Below, in pieces: positions 24,462-33,081 of a stretch of 33,948 bases of DNA (position 1 is its first letter; every line of letters starts with the position of its first letter). The translations under genes were made by a program, and so were the position numbers. This DNA is from Jatrophihabitans sp. (GTDB taxonomy: Bacteria; Actinomycetota; Actinomycetes; Mycobacteriales; Jatrophihabitantaceae), in the NCBI GenBank assembly GCA_025963285.1, contig JAOPUX010000211.1, positions 1 to 33,948 on the forward strand. The letters run 5' to 3'. Below the pieces are notes generated by a model. That model was not told the DNA's origin, ran no database searches, and saw only the letters and a program-made list of their open reading frames with translations.

Positions 24462-24519
24462 CTGCGAATTTTGCCCGATGTGATGGAGATCGTGCGGCAG
24501 GGCGCCTGCGAATTGCCCG
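24462..24519 (-). repeat. Near-identical direct repeats upstream of the YGQP membrane protein
   Basis: CTGCGAATTTTGCCCG (24462-24477) and CTGCGAATTGCCCG (24506-24519) repeat in the same orientation with a 44-base offset, differing by a 2-base deletion. They lie between the helY stop and the YGQP gene start, a position consistent with regulator binding sites. This 109-base gap otherwise shows only the ribosome site. Confidence 0.5.
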
Positions 24520-24531
24520 TAGCTCGGGTCG

Positions 24532-27249
24532 TCAGCTCTGCATGCTCTGGGCGACGACCCCACGCCGCACCGAGCCGGCGGCCCGGCGGGCGACCAGCGA
24601 GACGGGACGCATGTCGCCATCCGGTCCCGGGATCCCGGCAAGCTGTTCCAGCAGGTCGAGCACCTGCTTGCACCAGCGCACGAAGTCCCCGCCGGAGAGC
24701 TCGGCGCCGCTCTCGGCGGCCGCGGCCAGGGCCCGGTCGAGGCGGTCCCCGCGCGCCCAGGTGTAGAGCGCCCAGACGAGGCCGGCCTGTGGCTCCCGGC
24801 TCGGTGTGAGGCCCTGCTCCTCCTCGTCGTCGGCGATCTGGCCCCAGATCCGCAGCGTGGTGTCGACCGCGCCCCGGATCCGGGTGGTGGGCATCCTCTC
24901 GACGGGTCGCTCGTCACGGCGCGGCTCGTAGACGATGGTCGAGACCACCGCCGCGAGTTCGGCCGGCTCCAGGCCATCCCAGGCGCCGCTGCGCAGGCAC
25001 TCGGCGATCACCAGGTCGCTCTCCGACCAGATCCGGGCCAGCTGGCGGCCGGCCGGGGTCGTCTCGTCGGCGGCCAGGAAGCCGCGGCGCTCGAGCAAGG
25101 CACAGATCCGGTCGAAACGGCGGCCCAGCGAGCCGACCCGTCCCTCGATCCTGCGGCGCAGCTCGTCGGTGTCACGCTCCAGCCGGCTCGCCCGCTCCGC
25201 CCAGCGCATGTGCTGCTCGCGGTCGTTGCAGCCCTGGCACGGGTGCGCTCGCAGCTCCGCGCGAAGCTGCAGGATCTCCGCATCGTCCCCGGCTCCCGGA
25301 TTGCCGCGGCGACGTGGCCGGGTATCCGGTGGCAGGTCCAGAGCGCGCAGGCTCGACGCGATGTCCCTGCGAGCCTGCGGGTTGCGGTACTCGGGGTTCT
25401 TCGGCAGCCGGACGCGTCCGAGCACCTGCGCCGGCGAGGCGAAGTCGAGCACGGAGAGCCGCCCGCCCCACTTCGCCTCGGTGACCACCAGCGGGTGCGG
25501 GTCGTCCCGCGGGTGCAGGCCGGCGTCGAGCACCACGGCCAGCCCGGCGCGCCGCCCCGACGTCACCCGGATGACGTCGCCGGGCTTGAGCGCCTCCAAC
25601 GACTGCACGACGGTGGCCTTGCGCTGCCGCACCCCGCTGCGGGAGAGGTCGGCCTCACGGTCGCTGAGCCGGCGGCGGAGGGCGGCGTACTCCGTGATGT
25701 CACCGAGGTGGCAGGCGGCCTGCGCGCGCAGCTCGTCGATCTGCTTCTCATTGCGCCGGATCTGGCGGGCCAGCCCGGTGACCCCACGGTCGGCCTGGAA
25801 CTGGGCGAACGACGACTCGAGCAGCTGACGGGCCGGCGCGCGCCCCATCTGGCCGACGAGGTTGACGGCCATGTTGTAGGACGGCCGGAACGTGGAGCGC
25901 AGCGGATAGGTACGGGTGGAGGCCAGCCCGGCCACCCGCGCCGGGTCGACCTCCGGTGACCAGAGCACGACGGCGTGCCCTTCGACATCGATGCCGCGCC
26001 GGCCCGCGCGTCCGGTGAGCTGCGTGTACTCCCCCGGTGTCAGGTCGGCGTGGGTCTCGCCGTTGAACTTCGACAGCCGCTCCAGGATCACCGTGCGGGC
26101 GGGCATGTTGATGCCGAGCGCGAGCGTCTCGGTGGCGAAGACGGCCTTGACCAGGCCGCGGACGAAGAGCTCCTCGACGGTCTCCTTGAAGACGGGCACC
26201 AGTCCGGCGTGATGGGCCGCCACGCCGCGGCGCAGCCCGTCGCGCCAGTCCCAGTAGCCGAGCACCTCGAGGTCCTCGCCGGGGATCGAGGCGGTGCGCT
26301 GGGCCACCACCCGGTCGATCTCGTCCCGCTCGTCCTCGTCGGTGAGCCAGAAGCCGGCGGTGACACACTGCCGCACGGCGGCATCGCAGCCCGCCCTGCT
26401 GAAGATGAAGGTGATCGCCGGCAGCAGGCCGTCGGCGGCGAGGCGCTCCAGGACATCCGGGCGATGCGGTGGCTTCCACCGCGGCCCGCCCCGATGACCG
26501 CCCCCACCCGGGCCGCGGGAGTCGCGCGGATCGACCATCCGCAGCCGGTCGCCGACGTACCGCATCAGCGCGGGGTCGACCACCGTACCGGCCGGCCCAC
26601 CGCCGGTGTCGGCGAAGAGGTCGAAGAGGCGCTTGCCGACGAGCATGTGCTGCCAGAGCGGCACCGGCCGCTCCTCGTGCACGATCACCCTCGTCTCGCC
26701 CCGGACCGAGACGAGCCACTCCCCGAACTCCTCGGCGTTGGAGACGGTGGCCGACAGCGACACCAGCCGGACCGCCGCGGAGAGGTGAATGATCACCTCT
26801 TCCCAGACGCCGCCGCGGAAGCGGTCACCGAGGTAATGCACCTCGTCCATCACCACGTAGCCGAGATCGGTGAGCGCCGGGCTGCTGACGTAGAGCATGT
26901 TGCGCAGCACCTCGGTGGTCATCACCACCACTGGTGCGTCGGCGTTCACCGAGTTGTCGCCGGTGAGCAGCCCCACCTTGTCCGCGCCGTAGCGGGCCAC
27001 CAGGTCGTTGAACTTCTGGTTCGACAGCGCCTTGATCGGTGTCGTGTAGAAGCACTTCTGCCCCGCCTCGAGGGCCAGGTGCACCGCGAACTCACCGACC
27101 ACGGTCTTCCCGGCGCCGGTGGGGGCACAGACGAGCACCGAGTAGCCGTCGGCCAGCGACTCACAGCCCTGCACCTGGAAAGGGTCGAGCGGGAAGTCGT
27201 AGGCGGCCGCGAAGTCCCGCAGAGCCGGGTGGTCGAGCCGGCCCGTCAT
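24532..27249 (-). CDS. helY: Ski2/Mtr4-like DEAD-box helicase HelY
   Basis: A 905-residue superfamily 2 helicase. ATG 27249 overlaps the tatC stop (ATGA). Motifs: Q-motif region FPLDPFQVQGCE, Walker A APTGAGKT (42-49), Ia TTPIKALSNQK, DEVH box (135-138), SAT as SLSATVSN, the RecA2 motif FIFSRAGCD, and motif VI LTGRAGRRGID. The long C-terminal half has an arch-like insertion and helical bundle of the Ski2/Mtr4 type with a Cys-containing HPCQGCND segment. The substrate is likely RNA, in degradation or processing, but this is family inference. It is the last gene of the pafA-to-helY run. Confidence 0.93.
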   Translation of the reverse strand: MTGRLDHPALRDFAAAYDFPLDPFQVQGCESLADGYSVLVCAPTGAGKTVVGEFAVHLALEAGQKCFYTTPIKALSNQKFNDLVARYGADKVGLLTGDNSVNADAPVVVMTTEVLRNMLYVSSPALTDLGYVVMDEVHYLGDRFRGGVWEEVIIHLSAAVRLVSLSATVSNAEEFGEWLVSVRGETRVIVHEERPVPLWQHMLVGKRLFDLFADTGGGPAGTVVDPALMRYVGDRLRMVDPRDSRGPGGGGHRGGPRWKPPHRPDVLERLAADGLLPAITFIFSRAGCDAAVRQCVTAGFWLTDEDERDEIDRVVAQRTASIPGEDLEVLGYWDWRDGLRRGVAAHHAGLVPVFKETVEELFVRGLVKAVFATETLALGINMPARTVILERLSKFNGETHADLTPGEYTQLTGRAGRRGIDVEGHAVVLWSPEVDPARVAGLASTRTYPLRSTFRPSYNMAVNLVGQMGRAPARQLLESSFAQFQADRGVTGLARQIRRNEKQIDELRAQAACHLGDITEYAALRRRLSDREADLSRSGVRQRKATVVQSLEALKPGDVIRVTSGRRAGLAVVLDAGLHPRDDPHPLVVTEAKWGGRLSVLDFASPAQVLGRVRLPKNPEYRNPQARRDIASSLRALDLPPDTRPRRRGNPGAGDDAEILQLRAELRAHPCQGCNDREQHMRWAERASRLERDTDELRRRIEGRVGSLGRRFDRICALLERRGFLAADETTPAGRQLARIWSESDLVIAECLRSGAWDGLEPAELAAVVSTIVYEPRRDERPVERMPTTRIRGAVDTTLRIWGQIADDEEEQGLTPSREPQAGLVWALYTWARGDRLDRALAAAAESGAELSGGDFVRWCKQVLDLLEQLAGIPGPDGDMRPVSLVARRAAGSVRRGVVAQSMQS

Positions 27250-28154
27250 CAGGTGGTGTCGCCCCAGCCACCGTCGTCGCTACCGAGCGGGGTGGGGACG
27301 GCTTCGACGGGGGACGCGACGTCGTCGCCGAGGTCCTCGAAACCATGCTCGGCGGCGATCCTGCGTGCCTTGCGCTTGTCATGGATCACCGCGAAGAGCA
27401 CTGCAGCCTCGAAGAGGACCACCATCGGTATTGCCATCGCGCACATCGTGAACGGGTCGGTGGTGGGGGTGGCGACGGCGGCGAAGAGGAAGATCAAGAA
27501 GATGCCGATGCGCTGGGATTTCTTCAGCACCGCCCCGGAGAGCACGCCGGCGAGGTTGGCCATCACGACGATCAGGGGGAGCTCGAAGGCCGCACCGAAT
27601 ACCACGAGCATCAGCGTGACGAAGGAGATGTAGTCGTTGATCGTCAGGAACGCCTGCGTGCCCGAGCCGGAGATCTCCAGCACCACCCGGATGCCCTTGT
27701 AGAGCACCAGGAAGGCCAGGGACATCCCGGCCGCGAAGAGCAGCGTGGAGCTGATGATGAAGCCGATCGTGTAGCGCCGCTCGTTCTTCCGCAGCCCAGG
27801 CGTGATGAACGCCCAGATCTGGTACAGCCAGAGCGGGCCGGTGATCACCGCGCCGGTGATCACCGAGATCTTCAGCCGTGAGGTGAAGCCGTCGAGCACG
27901 CCGTGATAGATCAGGTCGCAGGACTTCGGGTTGGTGGCCGACACGAAGCGGTACTTCACCGGCACGTTGCAGTACGGCTTCTTCAGGAACGACAGGATGT
28001 GCGGGTAGAACTCCCAGCCCAGCACCGCCCCGAGCGCGACGAACAGGAGTGCCCAGATGAGCCGCCGGCGCAGCTCACGCAGATGGTCGAGTACCGACAT
28101 CTGGCCTTCGGGGTTGTGCCGCTTCGCGCGGACCTTTCGGGCGACCTTGGCCAC
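27249..28154 (-). CDS. tatC: Sec-independent protein translocase TatC
   Basis: A 301-residue TatC, the twin-arginine signal receptor. GTG 28152-28154 is the start. After a basic N-terminal tail comes the signature MSVLDHLRELRRRLIWAL, and six hydrophobic helices can be traced, with PGLRKNER in the first cytosolic loop and FGAAFELPL before helix 4. A polar, acidic C-terminal tail (from about 265) is typical of actinobacteria. It lies 6 bases after the small coiled-coil membrane gene and overlaps helY. A Tat substrate is encoded in this window (DUF6916-like protein at 10286-10804). Confidence 0.95.
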   Translation of the reverse strand: MAKVARKVRAKRHNPEGQMSVLDHLRELRRRLIWALLFVALGAVLGWEFYPHILSFLKKPYCNVPVKYRFVSATNPKSCDLIYHGVLDGFTSRLKISVITGAVITGPLWLYQIWAFITPGLRKNERRYTIGFIISSTLLFAAGMSLAFLVLYKGIRVVLEISGSGTQAFLTINDYISFVTLMLVVFGAAFELPLIVVMANLAGVLSGAVLKKSQRIGIFLIFLFAAVATPTTDPFTMCAMAIPMVVLFEAAVLFAVIHDKRKARRIAAEHGFEDLGDDVASPVEAVPTPLGSDDGGWGDTT

Positions 28155-28160
28155 GGCGGA

Positions 28161-28367
28161 TCAGCTCTTTCCTGCAGCGGCGAGGCGCTGCTGTGCTTCG
28201 GCGATCTGGCTCTGCAGACCACCGAGCCGCTCGTTGAGGGCTTCGAGGCGGGCCAGGTCGGCACGCAGCCTGCGCGCCTTCCAGTTCAGCTCGTAGGCAC
28301 CGAACCCGAAGACGATGGCCGAAAGCACGACGCCACCGATCAGGACTCCCAGCGGTACCCAGATCAC
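28161..28367 (-). CDS. Small single-helix membrane protein with coiled coil, in the tatA position
   Basis: A 68-residue protein from GTG 28365-28367: one transmembrane helix (5-24) followed by a charged, heptad-like helix (30-63: ARRLRADLARLEALNERLGG, LQSQIAEAQQRL). It sits between pafC and tatC, exactly where tatA lies in mycobacteria. It is not a convincing TatA: the helix is not followed by the Phe-Gly hinge (FGxxKLP) and amphipathic helix. A GFGAYEL stretch at 21-27 is the nearest counterpart. It could be an unrelated membrane coiled-coil protein or a highly diverged Tat component. The short spacing to tatC (6 bases) and pafC (9 bases) supports cotranscription. Confidence 0.75.
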   Translation of the reverse strand: MIWVPLGVLIGGVVLSAIVFGFGAYELNWKARRLRADLARLEALNERLGGLQSQIAEAQQRLAAAGKS

Positions 28368-28376
28368 GACAGGACT

Positions 28377-29324
28377 CTACTTCCCGGCGTAGGCGAGGAT
28401 CGCCGCAGCTGCATCGGAGCGGATGGAGTCGGCGAGCCAGCCCGGCGAGAGGACCTCGACCTGACCCCCGGAGCCGAGGACGAGCGAACGGACCCAGGCC
28501 GGCTCGGAGACGCGCAGGCTCACCTGCAGCCCCTCGGCCAGCTCCACGACCTCTTCGGGCGGGTAGTAGTCGGCCACCCAGGCATACGCCTCCGAGACCC
28601 GGAGCACGGCGAGGAGGTGCTCCGGCGCCGGCTGGTAGACGCCCTCGGCGAGGTCGCGCAGCTCGATCCCGGCCGGCGGTGCCGAGGCTTCGTCGAGCAG
28701 CTCGACGTTGTCGATCCGGTCGACCCGGAAGATGCGCACGCCCTCGGCCGAGCGGCACCACGCCTCGAGGTAGGCCCGCCCGTCGAGTTCGAAGACGCGC
28801 AGCGGGTCGACGATGCGCTCGCTGATCTCGTCACGCGCCGCGGTGTGGTACCGCAGGTCGAGCGCCCGCTTCTCCGACACCGCCCGCTGGAGCACCGGCA
28901 GCAGGCGCGTGGTCTTGTCGAGGGCCACGGTGACGGTGCCGTCGTCGACCGCTCCCCCGGCCGCAGTCTCCACCTTCGCCAGGGCGCTGTGGACCGCGTC
29001 GGAGTCGGCCAGCCCGGGCGTCTCGGCCAGGGTGCGCAGCGCCACCACGAGGGCCAGCGCCTCTTCGCTGGTCAACCGCAGCGGGCGGGACATGCCCGCG
29101 TCGAAGATCACCGAGATCGTCTCGCCCTCGAAGCTGAGGTCGATCAGATCACCGGGCCCGTGGCCGGGAAGGCCGCAGAGCCAGAGCAGCTGGAGGTCAC
29201 GGCGCAGCTGGGCCTCGGTGATGCCGAAGTCCGCCGCCGCCTCGGCCACCCGGATGCCCGGGCGCGCCTGCAGGTAAGGCACGAGCGCCAGCAGCCGGGG
29301 CAGCCGCTCCTCGTTGGCGGTCAC
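28377..29324 (-). CDS. pafC: WYL-domain transcriptional regulator PafC
   Basis: A 315-residue regulator. GTG 29322-29324 overlaps the pafB stop (GTGA); the open frame to 29438 is internal to pafB. It has an N-terminal winged helix-turn-helix (EERLPRLLALVPYLQARPGI, then VAEAAADFGITEAQLRRDLQ), a WYL domain (RALDLRYHTAARDEISERIV; RVFELDGRAYLEAWCRSAEG; FRVDRI) and a C-terminal WCX-type domain. In mycobacteria PafB and PafC form the heterodimeric activator of the RecA-independent DNA damage response. The coupled gene pair preserves that arrangement. Confidence 0.93.
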   Translation of the reverse strand: MTANEERLPRLLALVPYLQARPGIRVAEAAADFGITEAQLRRDLQLLWLCGLPGHGPGDLIDLSFEGETISVIFDAGMSRPLRLTSEEALALVVALRTLAETPGLADSDAVHSALAKVETAAGGAVDDGTVTVALDKTTRLLPVLQRAVSEKRALDLRYHTAARDEISERIVDPLRVFELDGRAYLEAWCRSAEGVRIFRVDRIDNVELLDEASAPPAGIELRDLAEGVYQPAPEHLLAVLRVSEAYAWVADYYPPEEVVELAEGLQVSLRVSEPAWVRSLVLGSGGQVEVLSPGWLADSIRSDAAAAILAYAGK

Positions 29325-30280
29325 ACGCCCACCCCCGCCGCGGCGGCCCGCAGCCGTCCCACAACGGCGTCGATGAGGTCCGGCGGGTCGAGCACCACCG
29401 CGGTGGAGCCCGCACTGGCGATCTGCCGGGCCAACCACTGCACCTCGGCGAAGGCGATGGCGAGTACCCCGTCGTCGTCGGTCTCGGCGATGCGGCGCAG
29501 CGAGGCCGCACCGGGGCCGGTGACCCGCACGTGGGCAACCCGGTCACGCGTCTGGCCGCTACCGGCCACCATCTCCAGCAGGTCGACCTTCTCCGGCCGA
29601 TCGAAGGCACCGGCGACGCCGACGAACTTCACCGGGCCGGTGATCCGGGACAGCCGGAAGCTACGGGGCTCGCCGCGATCACGGTCGAGGCCCGCGACGT
29701 ACCACCGTTTCCGCCAGGACAACACACCCCAGGGTTCGATGGTGCGCACCTGCGCGGTTCCCGCTCCGGACTTCACGTACTCGAATGTGACCGGTCTGGC
29801 TGTCTGGGCAGCCTCCAGCAGCGCCGGCAGGCTGGGGTCGCTGGCGTCCAGGTACGGCACGGCCCCGGGTGAGGCGTCGTCCTGCACGTCGGTGCCGGCG
29901 GCGCGCAGCTTCATCAGCGCCGCCCGGGCCGGCTCACCGAGGGTGGCCGACTGCCAGAGCCGGGCCGCCAGCCCCACCGCCGCGGCCTCGGCGGCGTTGA
30001 ACTCGATGGGCGGCAGTTCGTAGTCGCCACGCTTGATGCGGTAGCCGTCCTCGGCGTCGAAGTGGCTGTTGCGCCCCGTCTCCAGGGGGATGCCGAGGTC
30101 GCGCAGCTCTGCCTTGTCGCGCTCGAACATCCGCTTGAAGGCCTCGTCGGTGGCCTTGCGGCCATCGGCGGACTCGTAACCGGGCACCGCGTCGCGGATC
30201 CGCTCGGCGGTGAGGTACTGCCGGGTCGAGAGCAGGCAGATCACCAGGTTGACGAGTCGCTCCGCACGCCTGGCTGCCAT
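29321..30280 (-). CDS. pafB: WYL-domain transcriptional regulator PafB
   Basis: A 319-residue regulator. ATG 30280 is chosen because homologues begin shortly before ERLVNLVICLLSTRQYLTA, and GAAGAC lies upstream; an in-frame GTG at 30361, immediately after the pafA stop, would add 27 residues lacking family resemblance. N-terminal helix-turn-helix (to about residue 70, with FERDKAELRDLGIPLE), WYL domain (TIEPWGVLSWRKRWYVAGLD; FRLSRI) and WCX-type C-terminus. It partners with PafC in DNA-damage gene activation in mycobacteria. A TAGTTT -10 element sits just before the ATG. Confidence 0.93.
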   Translation of the reverse strand: MAARRAERLVNLVICLLSTRQYLTAERIRDAVPGYESADGRKATDEAFKRMFERDKAELRDLGIPLETGRNSHFDAEDGYRIKRGDYELPPIEFNAAEAAAVGLAARLWQSATLGEPARAALMKLRAAGTDVQDDASPGAVPYLDASDPSLPALLEAAQTARPVTFEYVKSGAGTAQVRTIEPWGVLSWRKRWYVAGLDRDRGEPRSFRLSRITGPVKFVGVAGAFDRPEKVDLLEMVAGSGQTRDRVAHVRVTGPGAASLRRIAETDDDGVLAIAFAEVQWLARQIASAGSTAVVLDPPDLIDAVVGRLRAAAAGVGV

Positions 30281-30287
30281 GTCTTCA

Positions 30288-30293
30288 AAACTA
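30288..30293 (-). promoter_or_regulatory. Candidate -10 element for a separate pafB transcript
   Basis: On the minus strand TAGTTT (30293-30288) fits the TANNNT -10 pattern and ends 7 bases before the pafB ATG, which would give a near-leaderless pafBC mRNA. No convincing -35 is seen, and the known PafBC-type upstream motif is not recognisable. Confidence 0.35.
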
Positions 30294-30361
30294 ATGCCCG
30301 TACGGCGGCGCGGGGCGCCAACACGGCCGGTCGCCGCGGATCCTGTGGTCGGCACAGCCAC

Positions 30362-31720
30362 TCACATCGAGGCGATCAGCTTCTCGACCCGCTCGTCGAC
30401 GCTGCGATACGGGTCCTTGCAGAGCACGGTCCGCTGCGCCTGGTCGTTGAGCTTGAGGTGCACCCAGTCGACGGTGAAGTCGCGCCGCTTCTCCTGGGCC
30501 TTCTTGATGAAGTCGCCGCGGAGCTTGGCGCGTGTGGTCTGCGGCGGCACGCCCTTGGCCTCGAAGGTCGACAGGTCGGTGACGATTCGGTCGACGGCGC
30601 CGCGGTTCTGCAGCAGGTAGAACAGGCCGCGGGTGCGCGAGATGTCGTGGTAGGCGAGGTCGAGCTGAGCCACCCGTGGGCTCGATAGGGCGAGCCCGTG
30701 CTTGCCACGGTAGCGCTCGATGAGCTGGAACTTGGTGGCCCAGTCGATCTCGCGGTCGATGAGGCTCAGGTCCTGCTTCTCGATCGCGTCGAGGGTGCGC
30801 CCCCAGAGTTCGAGGACACGCTTGGCCGACGGGTCGTCGCCGGAGTGCTCGACGAAGTCGACGGCCCGGCTGTAGTACTCGCGCTGGATCTCCAGGGCGC
30901 TGGCCGTGCGGCCGGCCGCCAGGCGGACCTGACGGGTGCCGGTGAGGTCGTGGCTGATCTCGCGGATGGCCCGGATCGGGTTCTCCAGTGTGAGGTCGCG
31001 GAACGTGACGCCGTGTTCGATCATCCGCAGCACCAGATCCGCGGAGCCCACCTTCAGCATCGTCGTGCACTCGTTCATGTTCGAGTCGCCGACGATGACG
31101 TGCAGGCGGCGGTAGCGCTCGGCGTCGGCGTGCGGCTCGTCGCGGGTGTTGATGATCGGGCGGCTGCGAGTGGTGGCCGAGGAGACGCCCTCCCAGATGT
31201 GCTCGGCGCGCTGGCTGACGCAGTACACGGCACCGCGCGGGGTCTGCAGCACCTTGCCGGCGCCGCAGATGAGCTGCCGAGTGACGAGGAACGGGATCAG
31301 CACGTCGGCCAGCCGGGAGAACTCACCGTGCCGCCCCACCAGGAAGTTCTCGTGGCAGCCGTAGGAGTTGCCCGCGGAGTCGGTGTTGTTCTTGAAGAGG
31401 TAGATGTCGCCCGCGATGCCCTCGTCGTGCAGGCGCTTCTCGGCGTCGATCACAAGCCCTTCGAGGATGCGCTCGCCGGCCTTGTCGTGCGTGACCAGCG
31501 ATTCGAGGTTGTCGCACTCGGGCGTGGCGTACTCCGGGTGGCTGCCGACGTCGAGGTAGAGGCGTGCGCCGTTCTTCAGGAAGACGTTCGACGAGCGCCC
31601 CCACGACACCACGCGGCGGAAGAGGTAACGGGCCACCTCGTCAGGAGAGAGCCTGCGCTGCCCGTGAAAAGTGCACGTGACCCCGTACTCGTTCTCAAGA
31701 CCGAAGATCCGCTTGTGCAC
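30362..31720 (-). CDS. pafA: Pup-protein ligase PafA
   Basis: A 452-residue ligase that joins the C-terminal glutamate of Pup to substrate lysines, marking them for the proteasome. GTG 31718-31720 gives [20 protein letters not shown]. The glutamine-synthetase-like fold is shown by Glu9 in [23 protein letters not shown] (Asp57, the conserved acidic base), [16 protein letters not shown] and [13 protein letters not shown]. The C-terminal domain ends with the conserved DWVHLKLND and [14 protein letters not shown]. Length and start match mycobacterial PafA. The companion genes pup, prcB, prcA and dop are not in the window. It is first in the run to helY. Confidence 0.96.
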   Translation of the reverse strand: MHKRIFGLENEYGVTCTFHGQRRLSPDEVARYLFRRVVSWGRSSNVFLKNGARLYLDVGSHPEYATPECDNLESLVTHDKAGERILEGLVIDAEKRLHDEGIAGDIYLFKNNTDSAGNSYGCHENFLVGRHGEFSRLADVLIPFLVTRQLICGAGKVLQTPRGAVYCVSQRAEHIWEGVSSATTRSRPIINTRDEPHADAERYRRLHVIVGDSNMNECTTMLKVGSADLVLRMIEHGVTFRDLTLENPIRAIREISHDLTGTRQVRLAAGRTASALEIQREYYSRAVDFVEHSGDDPSAKRVLELWGRTLDAIEKQDLSLIDREIDWATKFQLIERYRGKHGLALSSPRVAQLDLAYHDISRTRGLFYLLQNRGAVDRIVTDLSTFEAKGVPPQTTRAKLRGDFIKKAQEKRRDFTVDWVHLKLNDQAQRTVLCKDPYRSVDERVEKLIASM

Positions 31721-31726
31721 CCCATA

Positions 31727-31732
31727 ACCCTA
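31727..31732 (-). promoter_or_regulatory. -10 element of pafA, leaderless start
   Basis: On the minus strand TAGGGT (31732-31727) is followed by exactly 6 bases and then the pafA GTG, so transcription would begin at or next to the start codon. There is no ribosome site, which fits leaderless translation, common in actinobacteria. Confidence 0.45.
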
Positions 31733-31796
31733 TGCCTGCGCGGCCGTGCGTGCAGGAGGAATACCGCTTTACGTCCTTGCGGGTCTTGCCTTCCTT

Positions 31797-31823
31797 CTTT
31801 ACACGTGCCACTCTCTTGTAAAG
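31797..31823. promoter_or_regulatory. Palindromic candidate operator upstream of alkB
   Basis: CTTTACA (31797-31803), 13 bases, TGTAAAG (31817-31823) is a perfect 7-bp inverted repeat ending 25 bases before the alkB ATG. A further half-site CTTTAC occurs at 31767-31772. The AlkX-like TetR protein of this cassette is the likely binder (inference). Confidence 0.5.
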
Positions 31824-31848
31824 CACACCGATCGAGGGGACGACGACG

Positions 31849-33069
31849 ATGACGACCTCCGCAGCACCCAGCAGACTCTCCGGGCGCGCCAAGCTCGGCA
31901 CCGAACGCCCGGACTGGCGCGACGGCAAGCGCTACCTCTGGATCATCGGCGCCGTCGTGCCGATGTTCCTGTTCCTGGGCTGGGGCCTGGTCAGCCTCAC
32001 CGGCCTGGGGCTGTTCTGGTGGGTCGGGCCGATCATCCTGTACGTCGTCCTGCCGCTGGTCGACATGCTCATCGGCGCCGACCGCACCAACCCGCCGGAG
32101 GAGGTGGTGGCCTGGCTCGAACAGGACCGCTACTACCGCTGGATCACCTACGCCTTCCTGCCGCTGCAGCTCGCGGCCGTCATCGTCGGCTTCTGGCTGA
32201 TGACGCGCCACGGCGGCCTGGCGGTGGTCGACCGGATCGGCATCGCCGCCACCCTCGGCATGGTCAACGGTGTCGCGATCAACACCGCGCACGAGCTGGG
32301 ACACAAGAAGGAACACCTGGAGCGCTGGTTCGCCAAGGTGGCGCTGGCCCCCACAGGGTACGGCCACTTCTTCATCGAGCACAACCGCGGTCACCACGTG
32401 CGGGTGGCCACCCCCGAGGACCCGGCCTCCAGCCGGCTGGGTGAGACGTTCTGGGCGTTCCTGCCACGGACCGTCCTTGGCTCGCTCACCAACGGCTGGA
32501 GCTTGGAGCGGTCTCGCCTTCGGCGCCTCGAGAAGCGCACCTTCTCCCCCGGCAACGACATCCTCAACGCCTGGGCCATGACCGTGGTGCTCTGGGCCGG
32601 GCTCATCCTGGCCTTCGGCATCGGGATCTGGCCCTACCTGCTGATCCAGGCCGTGCTCGGCTTCTCGCTGCTCGAGGCCGTCAACTACATCGAGCACTAC
32701 GGCCTGGTGCGCCAGCAACTGGAGAACGGCCGCTGGGAGCGCGTGACCCCGCGGCACAGCTGGAACAACAACAACACGATGACGAACCTCTTCCTGTACC
32801 ACCTGCAGCGGCACAGCGACCATCACGCCAACCCGACCCGTCGCTACCAGGCCCTGCGGCACTTCGACGAGTCCCCGCAGCTGCCCAGCGGGTACGCGTC
32901 GATGATCGTGCTCTGCTACTTCCCGCCACTGTGGCGCAAGGTCATGGACAAGCGGGTGCTGGCGCACTACGACGGCGACGTCACGCTGGCCAACATCCAG
33001 CCGAGCCGGCGGGCCAAGGTGCTGGCCAAGTACGGCACTCCGGCTGCACCCACCGACCTCGCGGCCTGA
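31849..33069 (+). CDS. alkB: Alkane 1-monooxygenase AlkB
   Basis: A 406-residue integral membrane non-haem di-iron hydroxylase that oxidises medium-chain n-alkanes at the terminal carbon. ATG 31849 follows GAGGGGA. All histidine boxes are present: HELGH (148-152), EHNRGHH (177-183), NYIEHYGL (279-286) and RHSDHH (321-326). Hydrophobic segments lie around 30-75, 97-145 and 243-285. There is no fused rubredoxin domain; a separate rubredoxin gene follows 12 bases later. The cassette alkB-rubredoxin-TetR resembles the actinobacterial alk operons. Rubredoxin reductase is not in the window. Confidence 0.96.
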   Translation: MTTSAAPSRLSGRAKLGTERPDWRDGKRYLWIIGAVVPMFLFLGWGLVSLTGLGLFWWVGPIILYVVLPLVDMLIGADRTNPPEEVVAWLEQDRYYRWITYAFLPLQLAAVIVGFWLMTRHGGLAVVDRIGIAATLGMVNGVAINTAHELGHKKEHLERWFAKVALAPTGYGHFFIEHNRGHHVRVATPEDPASSRLGETFWAFLPRTVLGSLTNGWSLERSRLRRLEKRTFSPGNDILNAWAMTVVLWAGLILAFGIGIWPYLLIQAVLGFSLLEAVNYIEHYGLVRQQLENGRWERVTPRHSWNNNNTMTNLFLYHLQRHSDHHANPTRRYQALRHFDESPQLPSGYASMIVLCYFPPLWRKVMDKRVLAHYDGDVTLANIQPSRRAKVLAKYGTPAAPTDLAA

Positions 33070-33081
33070 CAGGATTGCCTC

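Noticed and set aside
28161-28367. Calling this gene tatA from synteny alone
   Set aside because: The sequence lacks the TatA hinge motif and amphipathic helix, so position alone is not enough.
25975-30023. Two very long plus-strand open frames (25975-27633 and 27903-30023)
   Set aside because: They oppose helY, tatC, pafC and pafB, whose motifs are unmistakable; third-position GC bias explains the openness.
31753-31764. AGGAGGAATACC on the plus strand as a ribosome site for a small gene before alkB
   Set aside because: No start codon lies at a usable distance; the nearest TTG is too far and no protein of note follows.
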